The notes beneath the pieces were generated by a model. That model saw only the letters and a program-made list of their open reading frames with translations, was not told the origin of the DNA and did no database searches. Below, one piece after another: positions 42,230-50,481 of a DNA stretch of 64,000 nucleotides. Origin of the DNA: Rhizobiaceae bacterium. GTDB taxonomy: Bacteria > Pseudomonadota > Alphaproteobacteria > Rhizobiales > Rhizobiaceae. Position 1 is the stretch's first letter, and each line of letters starts with the position of its first letter. The DNA lies in the NCBI GenBank assembly GCA_023953845.1, contig JAMLJC010000001.1, positions 2,046,001 to 2,110,000 of the forward strand, given 5' to 3'. The position numbers were made by a program, and so were the translations under genes.

Positions 42230-42973
42230 CTACCGCCCCACGAGAAGCCGCATGGCGAGCCACTTCGGCAGGTCGCCGGCCGCTTCGATCTTCCGCGCCG
42301 TGCGCTCGGCATCGTACGGCGCGCGCATCATGGTGAAAGCCCGCTCCTGCGTGTCGAGCAGGCCGAAGCAGGCCGCGGGGTTGCCGTCGCGCGGCTGGCC
42401 GACCGAGCCGACGACGACGACATGCCGCAGCACCGAAAGCAGCGGCGCCGGCTTGTCGTCGAGCGGGCGGAAATGCGTCGGCGTTGCTCCGGGGCGCGCA
42501 TAGAAGATCGCCGGCAGATGCGTGTGGCCGCAGACGATGAGGCGGGCGGAGGTGGCCGACAGGCTCCGCGCGGCCGCCGAGCAACTGTCGACATAATGCC
42601 AGCGCGCCGGCTCGTCGGCGCTCGCATGGACATGGAGAGCGCCGTCTTCCTCATGGGTGAGCGGCAGCCCTGCAAGGAAGTCGAGATGCGCGCGCTCCAG
42701 CCTGCCGCGTGTCCAGTTCACTGCGATACGGGCGTTCTCGCTCATGCCCCGGGGGCCGGACAGCACGGCTTCGTCATGGTTGCCGAGCAGGCAGACGGCC
42801 CCCCTGTCCACCAGCGCGGCGGCGGTCTCGACCGCATGCTCGGGATCGGGACCGTAGCCGACGACGTCCCCCAGAATGACGATCCGGTCGACGCCGACGC
42901 GCTCCACGGCGTCGAGCACGGCTTCGAACGCCTCGCGGTTCGCGTGGATGTCGCTCAGGAAGGCTGTCCGCAT
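42230..42973 (-). CDS. Calcineurin-like metallophosphoesterase
   Basis: A 247-residue protein with all metal-site motifs in order: SDIHANREAF, LGDVVGYGPDP, LLGNHDEAV, LHVHASAD and CGHTHLPA, in the YfcE/MPP_838 style. It may be a phosphodiesterase or a protein phosphatase. The ATG at 42973 (MRTAFLSDIH) is the natural start; a long in-frame extension to 44275 runs over the divergent operon and is not real. It is transcribed ahead of the kinase-USP gene, so the pair may add and remove phosphate in one pathway (inference). Confidence 0.88.
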   Translation of the reverse strand: MRTAFLSDIHANREAFEAVLDAVERVGVDRIVILGDVVGYGPDPEHAVETAAALVDRGAVCLLGNHDEAVLSGPRGMSENARIAVNWTRGRLERAHLDFLAGLPLTHEEDGALHVHASADEPARWHYVDSCSAAARSLSATSARLIVCGHTHLPAIFYARPGATPTHFRPLDDKPAPLLSVLRHVVVVGSVGQPRDGNPAACFGLLDTQERAFTMMRAPYDAERTARKIEAAGDLPKWLAMRLLVGR

Positions 42974-43158
42974 GGTTCGACCCCGTCCTGCCCGGCTACG
43001 CTCGGCAACACTTGCGTGCAATTGGCAATTCGTCGCGTATGCGGCTCGCCCGTTGCGCGCGTCAGGTGAAACGGGGGGTCTTCCCGGGCGCGGATAGGCC
43101 TCGGTGAGGTCCGCGATACGCGCTCGGCGAGGGCGCTCTTCATGCGGCTTATCACGGC

Positions 43159-43186
43159 TTGAAAATAGCATACAGTACTGTATGTT
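43159..43186 (+). promoter_or_regulatory. Promoter with perfect 16-bp palindromic operator before the nucleoside hydrolase operon
   Basis: CATACAGTACTGTATG (43169-43184) is a perfect 16-bp palindrome. It lies inside a promoter candidate: -35 TTGAAA (43159-43164), a 16-nt spacer and -10 TATGTT (43181-43186). TetR-family repressors bind such sites, and a TetR gene is second in the operon, so autoregulation is likely. GGAAAGGAG precedes the hydrolase ATG. Confidence 0.7.
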
Positions 43187-43210
43187 GCCGGCAGCAGGAA
43201 AGGAGACTGG

Positions 43211-44152
43211 ATGGCCGCCCGCAAGATCATCATCGACACCGACCCCGGTCAGGACGACGCCTTTGCCATCCTCTTCGCGCTCGGTTCGCCGGAGCTGGAG
43301 GTACTGGCGCTCACCACGGTGGGCGGCAACGTCCCGCTGGCGCTGACCTCGCGCAATGCGCAGCAGATCGTGGAGCTCGCCGGCCGCTCCGACGTGCCGG
43401 TCCATGCCGGCTGCCCGCGGCCGATGGTCAGGCAATTGAAGACGGCCGAATATGTCCACGGTCCGACTGGCATAGACGGCTGCGTGCTGCCCGAGCCTTC
43501 CGTGCCGCTGCAGGAGAAGCATGCCGTCCATTTCCTGGTGGACACGCTGATGGCCGCGCCGGAAGGTGAGATCACGGTCTGCACGCTGGGGCCGATGACG
43601 AATCTCGGCATGGCCATGGTGATGGAGCCGCGCATCATACCGCGCATCCGCGAGGTCGTGCTGATGGGCGGCGGCTTCTTCGAGGGCGGCAACGCCACGC
43701 CGGCGGCGGAGTTCAACATCTGGGTCGATCCGCATGCCGCGAGCGTCGTATTCGACTCCGGCGCGCCGGTGACCATGGCGGGCATCGACTGCACCTATAC
43801 CGCCCAGATGACGCCGGAATGGCTGCAGAAGCTCAGGGCGCTCGGCACGCGCTCGGCGATCGAGGCGGCGAACATGGCCGATTTCTACCGGCAATACGGC
43901 TCGCACAAGTTTCCGACCGAGGCGCGCCCGATCCACGACGCCTGCGTGACCGGCTACCTGCTCGCGCCGCATCTCTACGAGCAGAAGCAGTGCAACGTCA
44001 CCATCGAACTGATGTCGCCCGAGACGATCGGCATGACGGTCGTCGACTGGTGGCACGTCACCGGCCGGCGCAAGAACTGCAACGTGCTGAGGCGCATCGA
44101 TGCCGACGGCTTCTTCGCGCTGATGCTGGAACGCTTCGGCAATCTGCCGTGA
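43211..44152 (+). CDS. Nucleoside hydrolase (IUNH family)
   Basis: A 313-residue enzyme that splits ribonucleosides into base and ribose. N-terminal calcium-binding motif IDTDPGQDDAFAILFAL, middle VLMGGGFFEGGN and NIWVDPHAA, and C-terminal active-site His region RPIHDACVTGYLLAP. No signal peptide. Specificity (purine, pyrimidine or other) is not readable. It is first gene of a unit with TetR (7 bp) and an aminotransferase (37 bp further on). Confidence 0.9.
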   Translation: MAARKIIIDTDPGQDDAFAILFALGSPELEVLALTTVGGNVPLALTSRNAQQIVELAGRSDVPVHAGCPRPMVRQLKTAEYVHGPTGIDGCVLPEPSVPLQEKHAVHFLVDTLMAAPEGEITVCTLGPMTNLGMAMVMEPRIIPRIREVVLMGGGFFEGGNATPAAEFNIWVDPHAASVVFDSGAPVTMAGIDCTYTAQMTPEWLQKLRALGTRSAIEAANMADFYRQYGSHKFPTEARPIHDACVTGYLLAPHLYEQKQCNVTIELMSPETIGMTVVDWWHVTGRRKNCNVLRRIDADGFFALMLERFGNLP

Positions 44153-44159
44153 GAGCACG

Positions 44160-44756
44160 ATGAAACAGGCGGCAGCCGGGACCGATCGAGCCGCGACGCG
44201 CCGGACACTGTCGCGCGAGGCGTGGATCGTCGCGGCTACCGCCATGCTGGAAAAGAAAGGCATTGCCAACGTCAAGATCGATCGCCTGTCCAGGCAGCTG
44301 AAGGTGACCCGCGGCAGCTTCTATTTCCATTTCAGCAACCTGAAGGACCTTCTCGGCAGCCTGCTGGAGGAGTGGCGCGTCTGCAACTGCGCGCCTTTCG
44401 AGAAGCTGGCCGGCAGCGATCCCGTCGACGGCCCTGCCTTCTTCGATGCCGTGACCGGCGTCTGGATCAGTGAGAACCCCTTCAATCCGAAGCTCGACCT
44501 TGCCGTCCGGGACTGGGCGCGCAGCGCCGCGGCCGTCGCCAGGGAGATCAGGGCGCAGGACGATCTTCGCATGGCGCTGCTGGTCCGGGCATTCCGGGCG
44601 ATGGGCTATGACGCCGATGAGAGCCTGATCCGCGCCCGCATCACCTATTTTCAGCAGATCGGATACTACGCCACCTGCTTCAGGGAACCGCCCGCGGAGC
44701 GGAAGCGCTTCCGGTCGCTCTACACAAGGATACTCGTCGGCGCGCCCGACCGCTGA
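44160..44756 (+). CDS. TetR/AcrR family transcriptional regulator
   Basis: A 198-residue repressor. The N-terminal helix-turn-helix at about 20-65 includes IVAATAMLEKKGIANVKIDR and TRGSFYFHFSNLKDLLGSLL; the C-terminal ligand domain is diverse. It lies between the nucleoside hydrolase and aminotransferase genes and probably represses them through the perfect palindrome at 43169-43184. Ligand unknown. Confidence 0.9.
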   Translation: MKQAAAGTDRAATRRTLSREAWIVAATAMLEKKGIANVKIDRLSRQLKVTRGSFYFHFSNLKDLLGSLLEEWRVCNCAPFEKLAGSDPVDGPAFFDAVTGVWISENPFNPKLDLAVRDWARSAAAVAREIRAQDDLRMALLVRAFRAMGYDADESLIRARITYFQQIGYYATCFREPPAERKRFRSLYTRILVGAPDR

Positions 44757-44793
44757 CGATGCGATGCCCAACAAGCCGAGTTCGAGGAACCAA

Positions 44794-45909
44794 ATGTCAC
44801 GTCCCGTGCCCTATCTTGCATCCCGCACCCTGACCGTCGTCAAGCCGATCGACACGTCCGGGGCCAGGCGCATCGTCAATCTCGGCCTCAACGAGAGCTG
44901 GCTCGGAACGCCGCCCGGCGTCGTGGAGGCCATCAAGGTTTCGGCGGAGACGGTGCACCGTTATTCCGACCCCGGCTGCAAGCTGATGCGCGTGGCGATC
45001 GGGCAGCAGTTCGGCCTCGACCCCGCGCGCGTCGTCTGCGGCAACGGTTCGGAGGAACTGCTCGACGCCGTCGGCCGCGTCTATGCGCGGCCCGGCGACG
45101 AGATCCTGTTCCCGGCCTATTCCTTCCTGCAATTCGCCATCGTGGCGTATCGAATCGGCGCAAAGGCCGTCGAGGCGCCGCTGGGGAAAAATTTCGCCGT
45201 CGACATCGACGCGCTGCTGGCGGCGGTCACGCCGGCGACGCGCGTCGTCTTCCTCGCCAATCCCAACAATCCCACCGGCGTCGCGGTGCCGTTCGAAGAC
45301 GTTGAGCGGCTGGCGCGCGAACTGCCCTCGCATATCGTGCTGGTGCTCGACGCCGCCTATGCGGAATATGTCGATCCCGCCCTGTCGGCGGCGATGTTCG
45401 AGCTTGCCGACCGGCATCCGAACATCGTCGTCACGCGCACCTTCTCGAAGGCCTATGGCCTCGCGGCGGCGCGGGCCGGGTGGGCCTATGCGCATCCGGA
45501 AATGGCGACGGCGCTCAACAATGTGCGCGGCATCGGCAATGTGAACGGCATGGCGCAGGCGGCGGCGATCGTGGCGATTGCCGCGCAGGATTTCGTGCGG
45601 CAGGTCCGCGAGCGCACGGCCGAGGAGCGCGAATACCTCCACGGGCGTCTCGGCGCGCTCGGTTTCGAGCTTGCCCCGAGCGTCGCCAACTTCGCCTTTG
45701 CGCGGCTGCCGGGCGCGCCGGCCGGCTGGGCGCAGGAAACCGTGGCGCGGCTCGCGAAACAGGGTTTTGTCTTCCGCTCGAACGAGGATTACGGCCTGCC
45801 GGAATGGCTGCGCATAACGGTGGCCGAGCGGCCGGATATGGACGAGATGCTGGACCTGCTGGCCGTCGAAGTCGACCGCGCGGCAGGCCGCAAGATAGCG
45901 GTTGCGTGA
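44794..45909 (+). CDS. Class I/II PLP aminotransferase, histidinol-phosphate aminotransferase-like
   Basis: A 371-residue fold-type I enzyme: GNGSEELLDAVGRVYARPGD, FLANPNNPTGVAVPFED, DAAYAEYVD, and the PLP lysine in TRTFSKAYGLAAARAGW; RITV near the end binds substrate carboxylate or phosphate. The ATG at 44794 has GAGGA six bases upstream, better than 44764. The sequence is HisC-like, but no other his gene is nearby. It sits in an operon with a nucleoside hydrolase and beside an amino-acid transporter, so a catabolic or aromatic amino-acid role is possible. Confidence 0.85.
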   Translation: MSRPVPYLASRTLTVVKPIDTSGARRIVNLGLNESWLGTPPGVVEAIKVSAETVHRYSDPGCKLMRVAIGQQFGLDPARVVCGNGSEELLDAVGRVYARPGDEILFPAYSFLQFAIVAYRIGAKAVEAPLGKNFAVDIDALLAAVTPATRVVFLANPNNPTGVAVPFEDVERLARELPSHIVLVLDAAYAEYVDPALSAAMFELADRHPNIVVTRTFSKAYGLAAARAGWAYAHPEMATALNNVRGIGNVNGMAQAAAIVAIAAQDFVRQVRERTAEEREYLHGRLGALGFELAPSVANFAFARLPGAPAGWAQETVARLAKQGFVFRSNEDYGLPEWLRITVAERPDMDEMLDLLAVEVDRAAGRKIAVA

Positions 45910-45926
45910 GAGCGCCGTCCGTTCGC

Positions 45927-46730
45927 TCACAGCACGCGTGACAGGAACTCGCGCGTGCGCGGCGACTGCGGATCGGCGATCATCTCCCTCGGCACGCCGC
46001 GCTCTTCCACAACGCCGCGATCCATGAAGATGAGTTGGTCGCCGACCTCGCGGGCGAAGCCGATCTCGTGCGTCACCACCACCATGGTCATGCCGCTTTC
46101 CGCCAGATCGCGCATGACCACCAGCACCTCGCCGACGAGTTCCGGGTCGAGCGCCGACGTCGGCTCATCGAAGAGGAGAACCTTCGGGTTCATCGCCAGC
46201 GCCCGCGCGATCGCGACGCGCTGCTGCTGTCCGCCGGAAAGCTGGCGGGGATAATAGCCGGCCTTTTCGGCGAGCCCTACCCGCTCCAGCAGAGCATGGG
46301 CCATCTCCCTGGCCTCGCTCTTGCGCATGCCCTTCACCGTGATCGGCGCCTCGATCAGGTTCTCCAGCGCCGTCATGTGCGAGAACAGGTTGAAGGACTG
46401 GAACACCATGCCGATGTCGGCGCGGCGCTTGCAGAGGAGGTTGTTCTTCACCTCGTAGAGCTTGCCGTCGCGCAAATCGTAGCCGACGAATTCGCCATCG
46501 ACCAGCAGCACGCCGCCATTCACCTCTTCCAGATGGTTGATGCAACGCAGAAACGTGCTCTTGCCGGAGCCGGACGGGCCGATGATGCAGGCGACGGAGC
46601 CTGCCGGCACGTTGAGGTCGATGCCCTTCAGCACCTCGACGGTTCCGAAGGACTTGCGGACGCCCTTGGCGAATACCATCGAATTGGCCGGGACGCCGAA
46701 ACGCGCCTGATTTTCCGCCTTGGCTGTCAT
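45927..46730 (-). CDS. Polar amino-acid ABC transporter ATP-binding protein (GlnQ/HisP type)
   Basis: A 267-residue ATPase with Walker A IIGPSGSGKSTFLR, signature LSGGQQQRVAIA, Walker B VLLFDEPTSALDPE and VTHEIGFAREV, all typical of polar amino-acid importers. It overlaps the permease stop by ATGA. It is convergent with the aminotransferase gene, 17 bp apart. With the next two genes it forms a one-permease amino-acid importer. Confidence 0.92.
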   Translation of the reverse strand: MTAKAENQARFGVPANSMVFAKGVRKSFGTVEVLKGIDLNVPAGSVACIIGPSGSGKSTFLRCINHLEEVNGGVLLVDGEFVGYDLRDGKLYEVKNNLLCKRRADIGMVFQSFNLFSHMTALENLIEAPITVKGMRKSEAREMAHALLERVGLAEKAGYYPRQLSGGQQQRVAIARALAMNPKVLLFDEPTSALDPELVGEVLVVMRDLAESGMTMVVVTHEIGFAREVGDQLIFMDRGVVEERGVPREMIADPQSPRTREFLSRVL

Positions 46731-47647
46731 GCCGGCTGCGCCGTCCTTCCCAGCTTGAACGCGCGCCGCAGGATGCCGCGCGCCGCGCCCGACTGCTGCT
46801 GGTCGCTTCTTCCATAATACTGCTCGATGTAATGCTGCCCGATCGAAAGCAGCGTGACCACGAACAGGTACCAGAACGCCACCACGATCAGCAGCGGTAT
46901 CGTCTCGAAGGTGCGCGCATAGATGCTTTGCGCGGCATAGAGCAGGTCGTTGACGGCGATAATGGTGACGAGAGAGGTGGTCTTGAGCAGGTTGATCGTC
47001 TCGTTGCCGGTCGGCGGCACGATGAAGCGCATGGCCTGCGGCAGGGTGATGCGCCTGAGGATCAGGCGGTGGTTCATGCCGAGGCTTCCGGCGGCTTCGG
47101 TCTGGCCGCTCGGCACCGACTTGATGCCGGCGCGCACGATCTCGGCCATATAGCCGGCCTCATGCAGCGAGAGCGCCACGACGGCCGCCACGAAAGGCGT
47201 CATGAAGTCGTTGGTCTTGACCGAGAATATCGTGCCGACGAAAGGCAGGGTCAGCGAGAACTCGCGGACCACGAGGGACAGGTTGAACCAGAAGATGAGC
47301 TGTATTAGCGCCGGCGCCCCGCGGAAGAACCAGATATAGGCGCTCGCGAAGGCGTTCAGGATGCGGCTCGGCGACAGGCGCATGATGGCCACGATCGTGC
47401 CGATGACGATGGCCAGCACCATGATGACGACGGTCAGCACCAGCGTCTGGCCGAGGCCCCGCATGATCGAGGGGTGGAAGAGATATTTGCCGACGGTCGG
47501 CCAGTCGAAAGCCGGGTTCGTCGCCAGCGCCTGCACGAGCAGCGCCAGCAGCACGATGACCGCCGCCGTGCCGATCCACAGGCCGTAGTGGCGGACCGGA
47601 ACGACGACCAGCGTCTCGACGGGAGCCTGCGGTTCGGCTTTCGACAT
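46727..47647 (-). CDS. Amino-acid ABC transporter permease
   Basis: A 306-residue inner-membrane protein of the HisM/GlnP class. The first helix is GTAAVIVLLALLVQALA, preceded by about 25 cytoplasmic residues. It has the conserved SPSRILNAFASAYIWFFRGA segment and the EAA loop TEAAGSLGMNHRLILRRITL, followed by LPQAMRFIVPP. Overlaps the ATPase gene by 4 bp; a hairpin lies in the 70-bp gap to the binding-protein gene. Confidence 0.9.
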   Translation of the reverse strand: MSKAEPQAPVETLVVVPVRHYGLWIGTAAVIVLLALLVQALATNPAFDWPTVGKYLFHPSIMRGLGQTLVLTVVIMVLAIVIGTIVAIMRLSPSRILNAFASAYIWFFRGAPALIQLIFWFNLSLVVREFSLTLPFVGTIFSVKTNDFMTPFVAAVVALSLHEAGYMAEIVRAGIKSVPSGQTEAAGSLGMNHRLILRRITLPQAMRFIVPPTGNETINLLKTTSLVTIIAVNDLLYAAQSIYARTFETIPLLIVVAFWYLFVVTLLSIGQHYIEQYYGRSDQQQSGAARGILRRAFKLGRTAQPA

Positions 47648-47676
47648 TCCGTCAACCTTTCGACAAGGATGAGGTC

Positions 47677-47709
47677 GGCCCGGCGCGAACGGTCGAGTCG
47701 CGCCAGGCC
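47677..47709 (-). terminator. Intercistronic hairpin after the binding-protein gene
   Basis: GGCGCGA (47682-47688) pairs with TCGCGCC (47698-47704), extended by outer GGCC/GGCC pairs across a bulge. It has no T-run. In ABC operons such hairpins protect the upstream binding-protein mRNA or reduce read-through, which gives more binding protein than permease. Confidence 0.5.
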
Positions 47710-47717
47710 CGCACCCG

Positions 47718-48575
47718 CTATTGGCGGATCTTGTCGGCGCTGTCGACGATGTAGGCTTCCTCGATCATGGCGCTGGTCATGCCGTACTTGCCCATGATCG
47801 TCTTGTACGTGCCGTTCTTGATCAGCTCCTCGAGCGCGGCGCGCAGCATTTCCGCCGTCTCCGTGTCGCCCTTCGGCACCGCGATGCCGAGCGGGGCGAC
47901 GTCGTAGAGGCCGGGCACCACGACCATCTGGCCCTTGCTGGTGACCTCGAAATATCCGGACGCGGTCGCGTCGTCGAGACGGGCGTCGATGCGGTCGGAA
48001 AGGGCGGCCTGGATGATGTCCTTGCCCTCGGGGAACACGCTCTTTTCGATTTCGGCGAGGCCTTTCTCCTTGCACTCGCCACTCAGCCGGTCGGCGATGA
48101 AATCGGAAACCGAGCCGCCGATGACGCCGACGCGCTTGCCGCACAGATTGTTCTCGCCCTGGAACTGCGGCGCCTTGTCGGCCGTGGTCGAGGCGACGAT
48201 GCCGGACTTGATGAACATGACGAAATCGACCTGCTTCAGCCGGTCGTCGGTCGCCGCGAACGTCTCCCAGGCCACCTTGAAGCGGCCGGCCGCGAGGCCC
48301 GGGATCATCGACGGGAAGGGGATGCGCGTCACTTCAAGCTCCGCGCCGAGCAGCTTGGCGGCCTCCTCGGCGAGCTCGATGTTGATGCCCACCTGCTTGC
48401 CGTTCTCATCGATGAACTCGAACGGCGCATATTCCAGCGTGTTGGCGATGGCGAGCTTGCCGGTCTCGGCGACTTCCGGCGATTTCGGGAGCTCCGCGGC
48501 GCCGAGCAGTCCGCCGGTGCCCAGAAACGCCGCGACCAGCGCGGTGCCGCGCAGAAGCGAAAAATGTCGTTGCAT
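47718..48575 (-). CDS. Amino-acid ABC transporter periplasmic binding protein
   Basis: A 285-residue family 3 solute-binding protein. Signal peptide GTALVAAFLGTGGLLGA, cleavage near 27; then NTLEYAPFEFIDENGKQVGI and IELAEEAAKLLGAELEVTR, as in polar amino-acid binders. It contains GKRVGVIGGSVSDF and a second lobe. The ligand is uncertain; the conserved family Arg-Asp pair for an alpha-amino acid is not clear by eye. Its upstream DNA has a candidate promoter and operator. Confidence 0.9.
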   Translation of the reverse strand: MQRHFSLLRGTALVAAFLGTGGLLGAAELPKSPEVAETGKLAIANTLEYAPFEFIDENGKQVGINIELAEEAAKLLGAELEVTRIPFPSMIPGLAAGRFKVAWETFAATDDRLKQVDFVMFIKSGIVASTTADKAPQFQGENNLCGKRVGVIGGSVSDFIADRLSGECKEKGLAEIEKSVFPEGKDIIQAALSDRIDARLDDATASGYFEVTSKGQMVVVPGLYDVAPLGIAVPKGDTETAEMLRAALEELIKNGTYKTIMGKYGMTSAMIEEAYIVDSADKIRQ

Positions 48576-48684
48576 GGAAGTCCCTCCTCATTGTGACGGC
48601 GGCAACGGATGCCTTCCGCTTCGCCTGCCGTCGTGAAACCGTGTTCCCTTTGCAGCCCGTGGCGGCTGCTTTCTTCAGTGCAAG

Positions 48685-48703
48685 ATCAGACGATAATTCT
48701 GAT
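48685..48703 (-). promoter_or_regulatory. Inverted repeat upstream of the amino-acid importer
   Basis: ATCAGA (48685-48690) and TCTGAT (48698-48703) flank a 7-nt AT-rich spacer. On the minus strand a TTGACA lies upstream in the same gap (complement near 48731). This could be an operator for the importer operon. The remaining 200-bp gap (48576-48775) holds no gene. Confidence 0.35.
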
Positions 48704-48775
48704 ATTGAAATGTATTTTTCATGGCGCCTTGCTTGTCAAGCGGGCGTGTCTGCCGATACCCCGGGGCACGCCACC

Positions 48776-49588
48776 TCAAAAGCGCAGCGACCGCAATCCT
48801 ACCGTGCGGTCTATGGCCAGGATAGCCGCGAAAGTCAGAAATATGCTGAGCGAGGCGATCGCGGCTGCGGTGGGGTCGAAGTTGAAGCGCAGATAGTCGA
48901 ACAGTTCGAGCGGGAGCGTGTTGTTGCCGACCGACTTCAGGAGCAGCGATATGTTGAAGATGTCGAAGGAGATGACGAAGGCGAACAGGCAGCCGGTGAT
49001 GATGCCCGGCTTGATCGCCGGCAGCGTCACGCGCCGGAAGGTCATCCATCCGCCCGCGCCGAGGCTGCGCGCGGCTTCCTCCTGCGAATGATCGAAATTG
49101 AACAGCGCCGACGAGACGTTGAGGAACACATAGGGGAAGGTGACCACGATGTGGCCGATCTGGATGCCGATCGAGTATTCCGTGCCGATGCCGATCTCGT
49201 AGAAATAGAAGAGCAGCGCGATCGCCGTCAGGATCTCCGGCACCAGCAGCGGGCCTGTCATCACCAGCCTCAGCCGGTCGCGTCCCCGTCCCGCATGGCG
49301 GGCGACGTAGATGGCCGCGAGCGTGCCGATGACGCCGTTGACCAGCGTTGAGATGGCGGCGATGCGCACCGAATAGAGGGTGGCGTCGAGGAAGCGGCTG
49401 TTGGAGAACAGCGACTCGAACCAGCGCAGCGAGAAGCCTTCCAGCGGGAAGGCCAGGAACTCGCCGGAATTGAACGAGAGCAGCACCACCAGCACGATCG
49501 GGAACATCAGGAAGATGTAGATCGCGGTCACCAGCGCGACGAACAGCCGGTCCCAGACGGTTTTTTCGACGCCGTCCGCACCTTTCAT
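48776..49588 (-). CDS. ABC transporter permease, PotC-like (second spermidine/putrescine-type system)
   Basis: A 270-residue permease with six helices (first IYIFLMFPIVLVVLLSFN) and the EAA-type loop EAARSLGAGGWMTFRRVTL near residue 170, followed by PAIKPGIITGCLFAFVISF. It is the last gene of a four-gene importer: binding protein, ATPase, permease, permease. Its start overlaps the preceding permease by ATGA. Confidence 0.9.
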   Translation of the reverse strand: MKGADGVEKTVWDRLFVALVTAIYIFLMFPIVLVVLLSFNSGEFLAFPLEGFSLRWFESLFSNSRFLDATLYSVRIAAISTLVNGVIGTLAAIYVARHAGRGRDRLRLVMTGPLLVPEILTAIALLFYFYEIGIGTEYSIGIQIGHIVVTFPYVFLNVSSALFNFDHSQEEAARSLGAGGWMTFRRVTLPAIKPGIITGCLFAFVISFDIFNISLLLKSVGNNTLPLELFDYLRFNFDPTAAAIASLSIFLTFAAILAIDRTVGLRSLRF

Positions 49589-50481
49589 GGCAGCCTCCGC
49601 ATCGCGCGCGCCGTCAGCCTGAGATAAAGCCCGACGACGAGAACGGCCACGCCGGCCATGATGATGGCGAGCGCGGCGCCCGCCGGCCAGCGGAAATTGT
49701 CGACCAGATACTGCACCACCAGCACCGACATGGTGCGCCCGCCCGTGCCGCCGAGCATGGCGGGCGTCACATACGCGCTGATCGACAGCACGAAGACGAG
49801 GATCGTGCCGGCCTGGATGCCGGGCAGGCTAAGCGGCAGGGTCACCTTCAGGAAGGTGCGCATGCGCGATGCGCCAAGCGAGCGCGACGCCATGGCGAGA
49901 TCCGGACTGATCGCCTGGAGGTTGCCCAGCAGCGGCAGGATGATGAAGGGCAGGAAGACGTGCGTCAGCGCGATCGTCACGCCGAGCGAATTGTTCATGA
50001 GCTGGAGCGGAAAGCCGATCACGCCGAGCGTCATCAATGTCTTGTTGGCGACGCCGTTGTTGGAGAGGATGATCATCCAGGCGAAGGTGCGCACCACCAG
50101 CCCGACCAGCAGCGGCGAGAGCACGAAGATGTAGAGCAGGCTCGTCCAGCGGGAGCGCGACCTTGCGAGGTGATAGGCCACCAGGTAGCCGAGCAGGAGC
50201 GTCAGCACCGTGACGATCGCGCCGATCAGCAGCGTCTTTCCGAGGATTCCCCAGATATAGGGATCGCCGAGCGCGGTAGCGTAGTGCGCCACGGTGAAGC
50301 CGTCGCCATAGACCGCGCGGGTCGAGGCCTCGCGCAGGCTCATGGTGATGATGGTGATGTAGGGCAGGGCGAAGAAGCCGATCAGCAGCACCAGCGCCGG
50401 CACCAGCATCCAGGCGGGACCGAACCGGCCGACGCCCGGCGGGCGGACGCTTGCGCGCGGGGCGGCTTCGACCGCGCTCAT
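49585..50481 (-). CDS. ABC transporter permease, PotB-like (second system)
   Basis: A 298-residue permease; helix 1 is MLVPALVLLIGFFALPYITI, then the loop ASRSLGASRMRTFLKVTL and ISAYVTPAMLGG. The start ATG at 50481 (MSAVEAAPR) forms ATGA with the ATPase stop; the 5-codon longer reading is not needed. It pairs with the downstream PotC-like permease. Confidence 0.9.
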   Translation of the reverse strand: MSAVEAAPRASVRPPGVGRFGPAWMLVPALVLLIGFFALPYITIITMSLREASTRAVYGDGFTVAHYATALGDPYIWGILGKTLLIGAIVTVLTLLLGYLVAYHLARSRSRWTSLLYIFVLSPLLVGLVVRTFAWMIILSNNGVANKTLMTLGVIGFPLQLMNNSLGVTIALTHVFLPFIILPLLGNLQAISPDLAMASRSLGASRMRTFLKVTLPLSLPGIQAGTILVFVLSISAYVTPAMLGGTGGRTMSVLVVQYLVDNFRWPAGAALAIIMAGVAVLVVGLYLRLTARAMRRLP

